64,000 bases of DNA from NCBI RefSeq assembly GCF_030413595.1, contig NZ_CP129238.1:744001-808000 (forward strand), written 5' to 3'. Under the pieces are notes generated by a model that saw only the letters and a program-made list of their open reading frames with translations, did no database searches and was not told the origin of the DNA. The stretch is from Planococcus liqunii (lineage in GTDB: Bacteria > Bacillota > Bacilli > Bacillales_A > Planococcaceae). A program made the position numbers and the translations under genes. The first letter of the stretch is position 1, and every line of letters starts with the position of its first letter. Of the stretch, positions 33,467 to 42,000 are shown one piece after another.

Positions 33467-34924
33467 ATGAAGAACAGACAAAATGAGATTGAAACACCAT
33501 TTCTACTGGCAATAATTCCATTAATTACAATGATTGCCGTAATGGCAGTCACCATTATTGTATTCGAAGGCAGTCCGCACGTGCCGCTGGCTGTCGGAAG
33601 TATAGTTGCGGCATTTATTGCCTGGCGCCTCGGCTACAAATGGCAGGACATCGAAGAAGGGGCCTACAAAGGCATCCGCTTGGCACTGCCGGCCGTATTG
33701 ATCATCATTGTGGTAGGAATGATCATTGCGTCCTGGATTGGCGGTGGGGTAATTGCGACGATGATTTACTACGGCCTGCAAATCATTACTCCTTCGTTGT
33801 TCCTGATGACGATCTGCATTATTTGCGGCATCGTGTCGCTTGCCATCGGCAGTTCCTGGTCGACGATGGGGACCATCGGAGTTGCAGGGATGGGAATCGG
33901 CATGAGCATGGGCATCCCGGCTGCAATGGTTGCAGGAGCAGTCATTTCCGGTTCGTATTTTGGCGACAAGATGTCGCCGCTGTCGGATACGACGAATATG
34001 GCGGCCGGCATCACCGGAACCGATTTGTTCGACCACATTAAGCATATGACGTACACAACGATTCCAGGCCTGGTCCTGGCATTGATCGTCTACTTTATCC
34101 TGGGCCGCCAGTTTGGCGGAGGGGAAATCGACCAGGCGAACATCCAAAGCATCCTGGCATCGCTCAACAGCAGCTTTGTCATTTCGCCGTGGCTCCTGCT
34201 TGTGCCGCTGGCGATTGTCGTCATGGTCATGATGAAAGTGCCGGCGCTTCCGGCATTGATTGCGGGCGTTTTTCTTGGGTTTATGTGCCAGATTCTGGTG
34301 CAGGGCGGAAACATCGGCGATGCAGTCAATACACTTCACGATGGCTTTGTCATTTCTTCCGGCAACGAGATGGTCGACAACTTGTTTAACCGCGGCGGGA
34401 TTGAAGCGATGATGTTCACGGTGTCGCTGACCATTTTTGCCATGGTGTTCGGCGGGATCTTGGAACATACCGGCATGCTGAAAGCTATTGTGACGCAAAT
34501 CCTGAAAGTGGCGAAATCGGCTGGCAGCTTGATTGCCGCGACGATTCTTTCGGCATTCTTCACCAATGCGACGGCTTCGGAACAATACATATCAATTCTT
34601 TTGCCGGGCCGGATGTATGCCAGAGCGTATCAGGACAAAGGGCTGCATTCGAAAAACTTATCGCGTGCACTTGAAGACGGCGGTACATTAACGTCGCCGT
34701 TTGTTCCATGGAATACATGCGGCGTCTTCATCCTTGCGACGCTTGCAGTTCATCCGTTTGCGTATGCACCGTATGCGGTGCTGAATTACGCTGTGCCGAT
34801 CATCGGCATCATCATGGCGTTTGTCGGTTTTAAAGTTCAGTTTTTAACCGAAGGCGAAATGAACGAGCTGAAAGTTAAACAAGAGCGGGTTGACCGTGAA
34901 AATGAATTGAGTGAAGGCGTGTAA
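33467..34924 (+). CDS. nhaC: Na+/H+ antiporter, NhaC family
   Basis: 485 residues with about 11-12 membrane helices. NhaC hallmarks: AYKGIRLALPAVLIIIVVGMIIASWIGGGVIATMIYYG, SSWSTMGTIGVAGMGIG, SGSYFGDKMSPLSDTTNMAAGITGTDLFDHIKHM (with the conserved Asp pair) and NATASEQYISILLPGRMY...EDGGTLTSPFVPWNTCG. Exchanges sodium for protons for salt and pH balance, fitting a salt-tolerant host. ATG 33467 behind GGGG(TTATGG)AG. About 260 bases upstream are gene-free, with only a weak promoter-like TTTACT-N17-TGTATA at 33420-33448. Confidence 0.92.
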   Translation: MKNRQNEIETPFLLAIIPLITMIAVMAVTIIVFEGSPHVPLAVGSIVAAFIAWRLGYKWQDIEEGAYKGIRLALPAVLIIIVVGMIIASWIGGGVIATMIYYGLQIITPSLFLMTICIICGIVSLAIGSSWSTMGTIGVAGMGIGMSMGIPAAMVAGAVISGSYFGDKMSPLSDTTNMAAGITGTDLFDHIKHMTYTTIPGLVLALIVYFILGRQFGGGEIDQANIQSILASLNSSFVISPWLLLVPLAIVVMVMMKVPALPALIAGVFLGFMCQILVQGGNIGDAVNTLHDGFVISSGNEMVDNLFNRGGIEAMMFTVSLTIFAMVFGGILEHTGMLKAIVTQILKVAKSAGSLIAATILSAFFTNATASEQYISILLPGRMYARAYQDKGLHSKNLSRALEDGGTLTSPFVPWNTCGVFILATLAVHPFAYAPYAVLNYAVPIIGIIMAFVGFKVQFLTEGEMNELKVKQERVDRENELSEGV

Positions 34925-34940
34925 AAGAAAAACCGTGATA

Positions 34941-34979
34941 GAAAAGGCCTCTTCAGCAGTTGCTGGAGAGGCTTTTTCT
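34941..34979 (+). terminator. Terminator of nhaC
   Basis: GAAAAGGCCTCTTCAGCA, GT, TGCTGGAGAGGCTTTTTC: an almost perfect 18-bp stem with a T run. Confidence 0.93.
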
Positions 34980-35017
34980 TGTCCAAAAGGGTTCGTTGCT
35001 CTGGGCGAATCCTTTAC

Positions 35018-35153
35018 CGGTGTTTTTGGCAGTTTCTATCGCAGTTTTTGAAGTTTTAATCGGTGTTTCTGCGATTTCTATCGACGTTTTTGTCGTTCCT
35101 ATCGGCGTTTTCAAACTTTCTATCGTTGTTCGCTTCAATCGGCGATTTTCCAA
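35018..35153. repeat. Degenerate 21-bp tandem repeat array
   Basis: At least four consecutive exact 21-base units, each starting ATCG and then (A/G/C/T)NGTTTTTNNNNTTTCT-like, with shorter degenerate units on each side. Units begin about every 21 bases from 35038. Because 21 is a multiple of 3, one minus-strand frame (34953-35192) gives heptads such as TPIGTTK, TSIEIAE, TPIKTSK, TAIETAK. No good ribosome site was seen for that frame, so coding is doubtful. Confidence 0.6.
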
Positions 35154-35218
35154 CAGGACAAGTGCCTTGCATCGGCGAAAGCTTTTAAGCAAACCAAGTA
35201 TTTAAGGAGGATGAGGAG

Positions 35219-35293
35219 ATGGTCTTTCTGAAATTCTTGAACGGCAGCGACACAATTGATTTACCGTTTAAAGAAAGAGTGAAGCTATATTGA
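35219..35293 (+). CDS. Possible 24-residue peptide gene
   Basis: AAGGAGGATGAGGAG directly precedes ATG 35219, opening MVFLKFLNGSDTIDLPFKERVKLY, and a terminator hairpin starts 7 bases after its TGA. RBS-ORF-terminator packing suggests a real small gene or a remnant truncated to its start. The peptide is not recognised. Confidence 0.35.
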   Translation: MVFLKFLNGSDTIDLPFKERVKLY

Positions 35294-35299
35294 AAAATA

Positions 35300-35336
35300 A
35301 AAGCAGCTCCATCCGGCTTGGGGATGGAGCTGCTTT
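35300..35336. terminator. Bidirectional terminator
   Basis: AAAGCAGCTCCATCC, GGCTTGG, GGATGGAGCTGCTTT. It ends 2 bases before the stop of the minus-strand XRE gene and also closes the small plus-strand ORF. Confidence 0.85.
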
Positions 35337-35338
35337 GT

Positions 35339-35923
35339 TTATACAAGCTGATAATACAAGCCGAATTGCGTGTCATACCACAGCAATTTACCATGTTTGC
35401 GTTTCGGGATGCGAGTTTGCAGTGCCCATTCCGGAAATTGCTTGACCAGCTGGATCTGATCGCCTGTGGCAAAAGCGAGAAACGAGATGTAATGGTCTTT
35501 GGTCATGGGATGGTCGCTTGTGACGAACCATTCCTGATCGCTTTCAGTAAGGGAAAGCTTTTCTTCGGCTGTCGCTTTTTTTGCCTCCAAGCTTTCCAGC
35601 TTTCTTCCGCAGCATGAAAGGGAGACGTTTCCAGTGGCAAGGGCAATATTGTGGCACGATGGACAAACAAAATAATTCGATTTTTTCATATTTCCTCCTA
35701 CAAAATCATTCAGCGGCAATTCGCCGCCTAAAATATTTTCGATATTGACGCCCAATACGGCAGACAAACTTGGCAATAGCGCAATATCGGGGCAGCCATG
35801 TCCACGTTCCCATTTTGAAATCGTCCGGTCTGAAAGGTTCAGCTGAACGGCCAATTGCTTTTGCGTAAGGCCTTTTTCCTTCCGCAGCCGATAAATTAAT
35901 TCTCCAACTTTACGAGTATCCAT
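35339..35923 (-). CDS. XRE-family regulator fused to a desulfoferrodoxin-like domain
   Basis: 194 residues from ATG 35923 (CAGGAGGAG upstream); the frame extends further without signals. N-terminal Cro/CI helix-turn-helix at 6-61: VGELIYRLRKEKGLTQKQLAVQLNLSDRTISKWERGHGCPDIALLPSLSAVLGV. After a linker, CPSCHNIALATGNVSLSCCGRKLESL (residues ~85-110) has the C-x2-C...CCG pattern of rubredoxin-type/desulfoferrodoxin proteins. The last 80 residues align with the superoxide-reductase domain: SDHPMTKDHYISFLAFATGD keeps two His of the iron site, but the usual C-x-x-H near the end is replaced by YDTQFGLYY. So it is probably a metal- or redox-sensing regulator rather than an enzyme; this is inference. 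Confidence 0.8.
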   Translation of the reverse strand: MDTRKVGELIYRLRKEKGLTQKQLAVQLNLSDRTISKWERGHGCPDIALLPSLSAVLGVNIENILGGELPLNDFVGGNMKKSNYFVCPSCHNIALATGNVSLSCCGRKLESLEAKKATAEEKLSLTESDQEWFVTSDHPMTKDHYISFLAFATGDQIQLVKQFPEWALQTRIPKRKHGKLLWYDTQFGLYYQLV

Positions 35924-36112
35924 TCTTTTCTCCTCCTGCATATAATCATCATAGGGAATCGCATGAGTCTCCGCAACAAACGCTCCGTGGAGTCCAATAA
36001 GTTCGTCGTTTTCTGTATCAAAATTGACGTTGGTGAGCAAAAGTTAAAATGTTGCACATAGAGAGAGTTAACAATGCCGTCTTTACAAAGGAGCGGAACA
36101 CATTAAGAAATA

Positions 36113-36144
36113 AAAGAACCACATCTTTAGAGATGCGGCTTTTT
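36113..36144 (-). terminator. Terminator of the ABC transporter operon
   Basis: Minus strand AAGCCGCATCT, CTAA, AGATGTGGTTCTTTT: stem plus T-rich end, about 25 bases after the permease stop. 36041-36110 upstream of the XRE gene shows no gene. Confidence 0.7.
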
Positions 36145-36167
36145 GATGCTAAACTCATCCAGCAGTT

Positions 36168-38003
36168 TTATGCCTTCGGCAAAACAAGTTTTCGGTAAAG
36201 GTGCACAGTAAAGAAATAATAACCGCCGTAAGTCACGAGGAAAATCAGCAAGGATACCCAAAGGCGGTAATACGGGTCGCCTATGACAAATGTGAAGATT
36301 CTCATGCCGATGAGGACATGCAGCAGGCCTAAAAAAGCCGGGAACAAAAAGACGATCAGGATTTCTTTAGATAAAGAAGCGGACAGGAGCTGCTTGCGCA
36401 CGCCGAGTTTCCGGAGACTGTCGTAGCGGCGGATATCGCTGCCTGCACCGGCCAGGATTTTGAACATCAAAATGCTTGCGAGCATCGTAAGGAATGCGAG
36501 CCCTAAGAAAAAGCCCATAAAGAAAGTGCCGCTGGCAAAAGCGTATTGACGTTCAAACTGGGCATACTTGCCGGGGAGTCCGTCAACTACTGGATCAAAG
36601 CCGGCCTGCAGCTGTGCAAATGCTGAAAGCTGCAGGCGGTCGAGTGCTTGCCATTCGGGAATATAGTTTTGAAACTTATCGGTCCGAGCAAGGACAATCG
36701 CGATTTCTTCGCCGCCTGTTTTTTCAAAGCTTTCAAGGGGGACGATGCGCACCGGTCGAGTAGTGGCAAAAGCGGGATTGATCGTTTCAAGCGCCGTCAT
36801 CCAATCGTCCGGGAGAATCGGGTAGCCGGCTTCGTCGGTTTCCAGCTTTTCAGGAAGCGGACCTGGCCGCTTTTGTTTATAGTCGATCCAGTCCACGATG
36901 AGCGGTGGATTTTCAACAAGCTCTTCTTCCGCATAGTAGATGAATTGGTCGTCCATTTTGAAACGATAGCTGAGCTGTTCGGTCAAAGAAAGGCTTTTCA
37001 AAATCTCTTCTTCGGCAGTGCTAGGATTATAAAGTGTGGCATCGTATAAGCGCTCTTGATCGATGGAGGTGACAGCATTGTTTTTGAATGCAAAGCCGCC
37101 GGCAATGGCGCCTTCCGACAACGCAATCAGCATGGCAATTGTCGCAAGCACCCATTTTAGGTCATTGAGCCGGAAACTGAGCTGGGACAAGGTAAAGGCG
37201 TTGATGCCTTTTAAATTAGCACGGTTTCTGCTTTTCCATTTGCGGATGATGACGGGCAAAAGCGAGCTGAACAGCAAGTAGGTGCCAAGCGTCGTCATGA
37301 CAGGCGCTGTGAAAAGCCCCACAAACCGCAGGATTTCCATGAAGAAAAGTGCCGCGTAGCCGATGCCAAGAAAGACAAAGCCCAGAACGATGAGCGGCCA
37401 GGCAGCCTTCTTTGGCTTTTCGGGAATAAAATCGTTTTGCACAGCTGCCTGCAGCAAGCCGATAATCGAAGCTTTCGCCAACTTGGAACTGTGAATAGAA
37501 GAAGTTATAAGAGCTGCAAGCAGGAAGTATGCACTTGTCCAGAAAATGGCCGGCAAATAGACGACTTTGAATGCGGTGAATTCGACATTTAATTGATTCA
37601 TCAAAAGCGCAGAAACCATTCCGGAAAAGGCAAAGCCGAGCAGGAGGCCGGCTGCTAGTGCAAAAGCTGTGATGCTCAAAGTTTCAAGCAGAAACACGCG
37701 CTTCAGCTGATATTTTTTAGCGCCAATCAGCTCATACAGGCCGAATTCCTTTTTTCGGAGCGACAGCAGGAATGAGTTGGTGTAAAACAAATAGAAAAAG
37801 GTGATGACGAACAACAAGGCTGCACCTACCACGAACACCAATTGAATATGGTTAATGACGGTATTCTGCGTGATGAATTCCTTGTTCAAGGCTATCGCCA
37901 GAAACATGTAAAAAACGGCAACGGAAATGATCATACCCGTAAACAAAATCAAATAATCCCGGCGGTTGCGCTGCAAGCCGTTTAATGCCAATTTCCAGAT
38001 CAT
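36168..38003 (-). CDS. ABC transporter permease, FtsX/BceB type
   Basis: 611 residues from ATG 38003, which overlaps the ATPase stop (ATGA); the longer frame upstream lies within the ATPase gene. Topology: helix near 15-40, FtsX block at about 50-260 with several helices (SLRKKEFGLYELIGAKKYQLKRVFLLETLSITAFALAAGLLLGFAFSGMV), a large extracellular loop of about 200 residues around 310-500, then a second block of three helices ending VHLYRKLVLPKA. Ten helices with a big loop define BceB/VraG-type peptide-antibiotic transporters. These detect or remove lantibiotics and bacitracin-like drugs. Confidence 0.85.
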   Translation of the reverse strand: MIWKLALNGLQRNRRDYLILFTGMIISVAVFYMFLAIALNKEFITQNTVINHIQLVFVVGAALLFVITFFYLFYTNSFLLSLRKKEFGLYELIGAKKYQLKRVFLLETLSITAFALAAGLLLGFAFSGMVSALLMNQLNVEFTAFKVVYLPAIFWTSAYFLLAALITSSIHSSKLAKASIIGLLQAAVQNDFIPEKPKKAAWPLIVLGFVFLGIGYAALFFMEILRFVGLFTAPVMTTLGTYLLFSSLLPVIIRKWKSRNRANLKGINAFTLSQLSFRLNDLKWVLATIAMLIALSEGAIAGGFAFKNNAVTSIDQERLYDATLYNPSTAEEEILKSLSLTEQLSYRFKMDDQFIYYAEEELVENPPLIVDWIDYKQKRPGPLPEKLETDEAGYPILPDDWMTALETINPAFATTRPVRIVPLESFEKTGGEEIAIVLARTDKFQNYIPEWQALDRLQLSAFAQLQAGFDPVVDGLPGKYAQFERQYAFASGTFFMGFFLGLAFLTMLASILMFKILAGAGSDIRRYDSLRKLGVRKQLLSASLSKEILIVFLFPAFLGLLHVLIGMRIFTFVIGDPYYRLWVSLLIFLVTYGGYYFFTVHLYRKLVLPKA

Positions 38004-38773
38004 CTGCGGCCACCTGCCACAAGCTCGCGGTCCATGCCGCCTAGCACTTCCAGAATGTCCCGGTAGAATTGTTCGCGTGTACCGGTGGAATGGAGTTCTT
38101 GTGCAATGGCGCCGTCTTTGATGAACAACAGGCGGCTGCAATGGCTTGCGCTGAGCGGATCATGGGTCACCATCAAAATGGAGGCGTGCTGTCTGCGGTT
38201 CAACTCGGTTAACGTATTCAATAATGCTGCGGCGTTTTTCGAATCCAAGGCACCGGTCGGTTCGTCGGCAAGAAGGAGAGCCGGATTGTGGACAAGTGCA
38301 CGGGCAATAGCGGTCCGCTGTTTCTGGCCCCCTGATAGCTCCGCCGGGTATTTCTTCAATATGTCATTGATGCCAAGCAGCCCCGCCACTTGCCGGACGG
38401 TTGCCTGGATTTTTGGTGCAGCTATGTGCTGGAGCGAAAGCGGCAGCGCAATGTTTTCGAAGGCGTTCATCGTTTCCAATAAATTGAAATCTTGAAAAAT
38501 GAAGCCGAGCTGCCGGGAACGGAAATCAGACAGCCCGTTTTCATCCATCACAGACAGCGAGACGCCGTTAATGGTGATGTCGCCTTCAGTTGCCGGATCG
38601 AGTGTCGCAATCATGTTCAAAAGCGTTGTTTTGCCGGAACCGGATGGCCCCATGATGCCGATGAATTCACCTTCTTTCATGGAAAAGGACAAATTGCGGA
38701 TAGCGGTGTATGTGCTTGCCCCTTTTTTGCCGTAAATTTTCGAAACATTAGTTGCGCTTAAGATCGTGTTCAT
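38000..38773 (-). CDS. ABC transporter ATP-binding protein, BceA/MacB type
   Basis: 257 residues from ATG 38773 (TGGAGGAATAAAC upstream). Complete nucleotide-binding domain: Walker A GPSGSGKTT at ~43, Q-loop FIFQDFNLLETMNAFENIALPL, signature ELSGGQKQRTAIARAL, Walker B ALLLADEPTGALDS and switch His in MVTHDP. The FQDFNLL-ENIALPL wording fits the family that pairs with FtsX-like permeases. Couples by 4-base overlap to the permease gene. No bceRS-like sensor/regulator pair lies beside it. Confidence 0.92.
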   Translation of the reverse strand: MNTILSATNVSKIYGKKGASTYTAIRNLSFSMKEGEFIGIMGPSGSGKTTLLNMIATLDPATEGDITINGVSLSVMDENGLSDFRSRQLGFIFQDFNLLETMNAFENIALPLSLQHIAAPKIQATVRQVAGLLGINDILKKYPAELSGGQKQRTAIARALVHNPALLLADEPTGALDSKNAAALLNTLTELNRRQHASILMVTHDPLSASHCSRLLFIKDGAIAQELHSTGTREQFYRDILEVLGGMDRELVAGGRR

Positions 38774-39026
38774 GTTTATTCCTCCAGTCAGTGGGATGGC
38801 TTTAAGCATAAAGGGAAAACATGAAGAATTAGTGAGGGAAAATATGAAGGGTTTCTTAAGAAAACCGGAAATGGAATTTCCGCATTTCCAACCCGCTTTT
38901 TTAATTTGTTCAAAGTTCCGAAACCTACTTGCCCAAAATAGATGATATGATGTTTAAATGACAAAAAGATCAGGCGGAAATACTCGACGAGAGATTTCTT
39001 CAGTTTTACAGAACAGGTGAGATGAA

Positions 39027-42000
39027 ATGGTATTAGCAAAAGCAGATACATACAGAACTTCCCTAAGAATGACGAAGACCGCGACGGAAAAGATGAAAGG
39101 GTTCGGAATCAGCGAACGCTCGGTTTTCCAGGCGGACGGCGCGTTTAACGTCTTTATCGAGAGGTATCCTTCCAATCCGGATGCCTCTCTTTCGGTTGCG
39201 CTGATTTTCGGCCAAACGGAGAACAGCCGTTTGACGGACAAAGAGCTTGATGGGCTCGTCGTCTTCCACTGCGTCGTTGCAAACCATCAACTGCTGGTAA
39301 CGAATGTGACGCTCCGAAAAGCGTACGGCGCGCTCGGGACGAACTGGCAGCGCGAAGAGTCGATCCGGTTTGACAACTCCCGCGACCCGGCTCCGGTAGC
39401 GCTCCTCAATTTGATCAACCGCATGACGCCGGCGAAGGAAAAATCCGATTACGTGAAAAAGCGGATTTCGAGCTGGGAAGGCTACTTGAAAATCCAGGAG
39501 CGCGGCATGGACATTCCGGATATTAAAACGGGTTATTCGAAACTGGCGTTCAGCCACGATTTCAGCCGCATTACTTTGACCGGCTGCCAAATGAAAGACA
39601 CCGAGTGGAAAGGGCTGAAAAACTTAAGCGTGCGCTTGGCCGGCATCGACGGCGATGTTGGAACGGTCCTTAAGGCATCAAACCGGATCATCGAAATCGA
39701 ACTGCAAAACTATGTCGTCAAACAGCTGCGCGACAAAGAACATTCGCTGGCGAAAAAAGAAGTTGTCTTCAGCAATTTTGCAGCGCTCAGCCAAATCAGA
39801 CGGCTGCGCCAAGGCTTCACGAATCTGGAAAAAGGCCATGCGGTGAACCCGAACCTCGACCGGCTGTTGTTTGAAGAAAAGCCGCCGGTGAAGCCGGTCA
39901 ATCCGATTGGAAAGCTGCCGTTCCACAACCGGTTGAATGAGTTCCAGCAGCGGGCGGTCACCGGTGCGGTTGCAGCGGAAGATTTGTATGTCATCCAAGG
40001 GCCGCCCGGAACCGGAAAGACGACCGTTATCGCGGAAATCTGCCTGCAGAATGCCAGAAAAGGATTGAAGACGCTCGTTGCCTCACAATCGAACTTGGCG
40101 GTGGACAATGCGCTCGGGCGCTTGTTGGCGAATAAAGACATTCGCATCCTTCGCGTCGGCCGGACCGAAAGCATCGAAGAAGAAGGCAAAAAATTCATCG
40201 AAGAAAACGTCGGCCAGTATTGGAAAGACAATACCTTAAAAGAAATCACCGCTCAGTACGAAATGCGCAAAAACCGCGAGCCGGAACTGGAACGGGAACT
40301 CGCGGCTACAAAACAAGCTTACGAAGAGCTGCAGCCGGTTTTTGAAAACCTGGCGCAAGCGGTGGAAACGAAAAAAGCCGCACAAGGCAAGCACCGTACA
40401 CTCGAAAAGCTGTTGGCTGAAGACCAGAACAAGCTGGCAGCGTTTGAGCTTGCAAAGCAAAAAGCTATGCAGGAGCAGCAAGGCACCGAACAAAAACTCC
40501 AAATGCTCGAAGAATCCATCCACAGCCAGCAAGCTTTGATGGACAGCAAGAGCCTGCAATGGTTCGAGGATGAACAGAACCGCATTTCACATGTTATCGA
40601 ACAGCTCTATAGTGCCTTGCGATTGCGAAAATTGGAAGAAGAATTGGCTGTTAAAAAGCGCGACGTTGCTGCCATTTTAGACAAGCGCGAGCAAGTGACC
40701 GCAGTGATCGATGAGAAGAACGCCTTGGCGGCAAACACGGAACGTGTGAAAAAGATGGACGGCTTGCTGCAGGTGATGAACGAACAAAAGATCGAAGAAA
40801 CGCCGGCGATTACGTTTGGCATCAATAAACTTGAAGGAATCCGTGAAAAGATCAACGAGTTTGAGAAACTGCGCGCCTACAACGAACAGTTTGCAGCAGC
40901 GATTTCCTATGTAGAGCCGCTGCTGACGGGTGCGCATGTGCCAGTAAGTGAATTGAAAGAACAAGCTTTAGCGAGACCTGAATCATTCACTTCGAGTGAC
41001 ATGGATTTCTTTTTGGAGCGCTTGAGAACGGTGCTGAAAAGCACGCGGGGTGACGAGCCGGGTGTATTGGAAAAAGCGCTCACCGGTTTGTACAAACGGC
41101 AAAACAGCTTGTGGAGAAGAGGCGCGAAGCTGAAGTCGGCGGAAGCGTATATCGAAGATTCCAAGCGGGCATTCCAAGGCGTGAAAAAAGCGGTATGCGA
41201 CGAGCTCGTTAAACAGCAAGCGTATTACCTGGAACTCGACCGGAAATGGCAGGCGGACCTGGAACGGAAGCAGCAAGAGCTTGAAGCGCTGGAACAGCAA
41301 TGCCGGGAGCTTGCCGTTGCTATCGAAATACCTTCCGATATTGAAGGAACCATCCGTGAACGGAAAGCTGAACAAGCTGTTCTCCTGGAAGACCAAGCAG
41401 CCTATGAAAAGGCCGTGAAACAGAGTGGCCAATTTGAAACGGAACGTACAGCGGAAACGGCCGCGTTGGAAAAACAAAAAGCCCGAACGGCAGAAATCCA
41501 GTCGGAAATGGAAGCGGTACAAGAAAGATTGTCGGTGAAAGAACAAGAACGGGCTGCTTTGCAGGAAATCCTTGCAACTCATCCGGAAAAGGAATATGAA
41601 GAAACGGCGAAAAAAATGGCGAGTTTGTCGTTTGATCTGGAATCGCTCAAGCAGGAAAAGAAAAACCTGCCTTTGATGCAGACGATCCAAAAGAAATGGC
41701 TCGATTTATTGAAAGATGCAAACGATCACGACTTGGACGAAATCCGCAAATTGTACATCAAGCATGCCAATGTAATCGGGACAACGTGTGTCGCTTCTGC
41801 GCGCAAGGACTTCATCGACAATTATCCGGAATTTGACGTCGTCATCATCGACGAAGTATCGAAAGCGACGCCGCCGGAACTGCTGCTGCCGATGCTAAAA
41901 GGCAAGAAAATCATCCTGGTCGGCGACCATCACCAATTGCCGCCATTGCTCGGGAACGACACACTGGAAGAAACGCTTGAGGAAATGATCAAAGAAAACA

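Noticed and set aside
33521..34585. 354-codon minus-strand frame opposite nhaC
   Set aside because: It is antisense to a clear NhaC gene with conserved motifs, and its translation is His/Asn/Arg-rich nonsense without RBS.
35018..35153. Repeat array considered as CRISPR
   Set aside because: Units are contiguous without spacers and degenerate; no cas genes.
40983..41690. 235-codon minus-strand frame in the helicase gene
   Set aside because: Antisense of the coiled-coil coding region; Phe/Leu/Arg-rich as expected from the complement of Glu/Lys codons.
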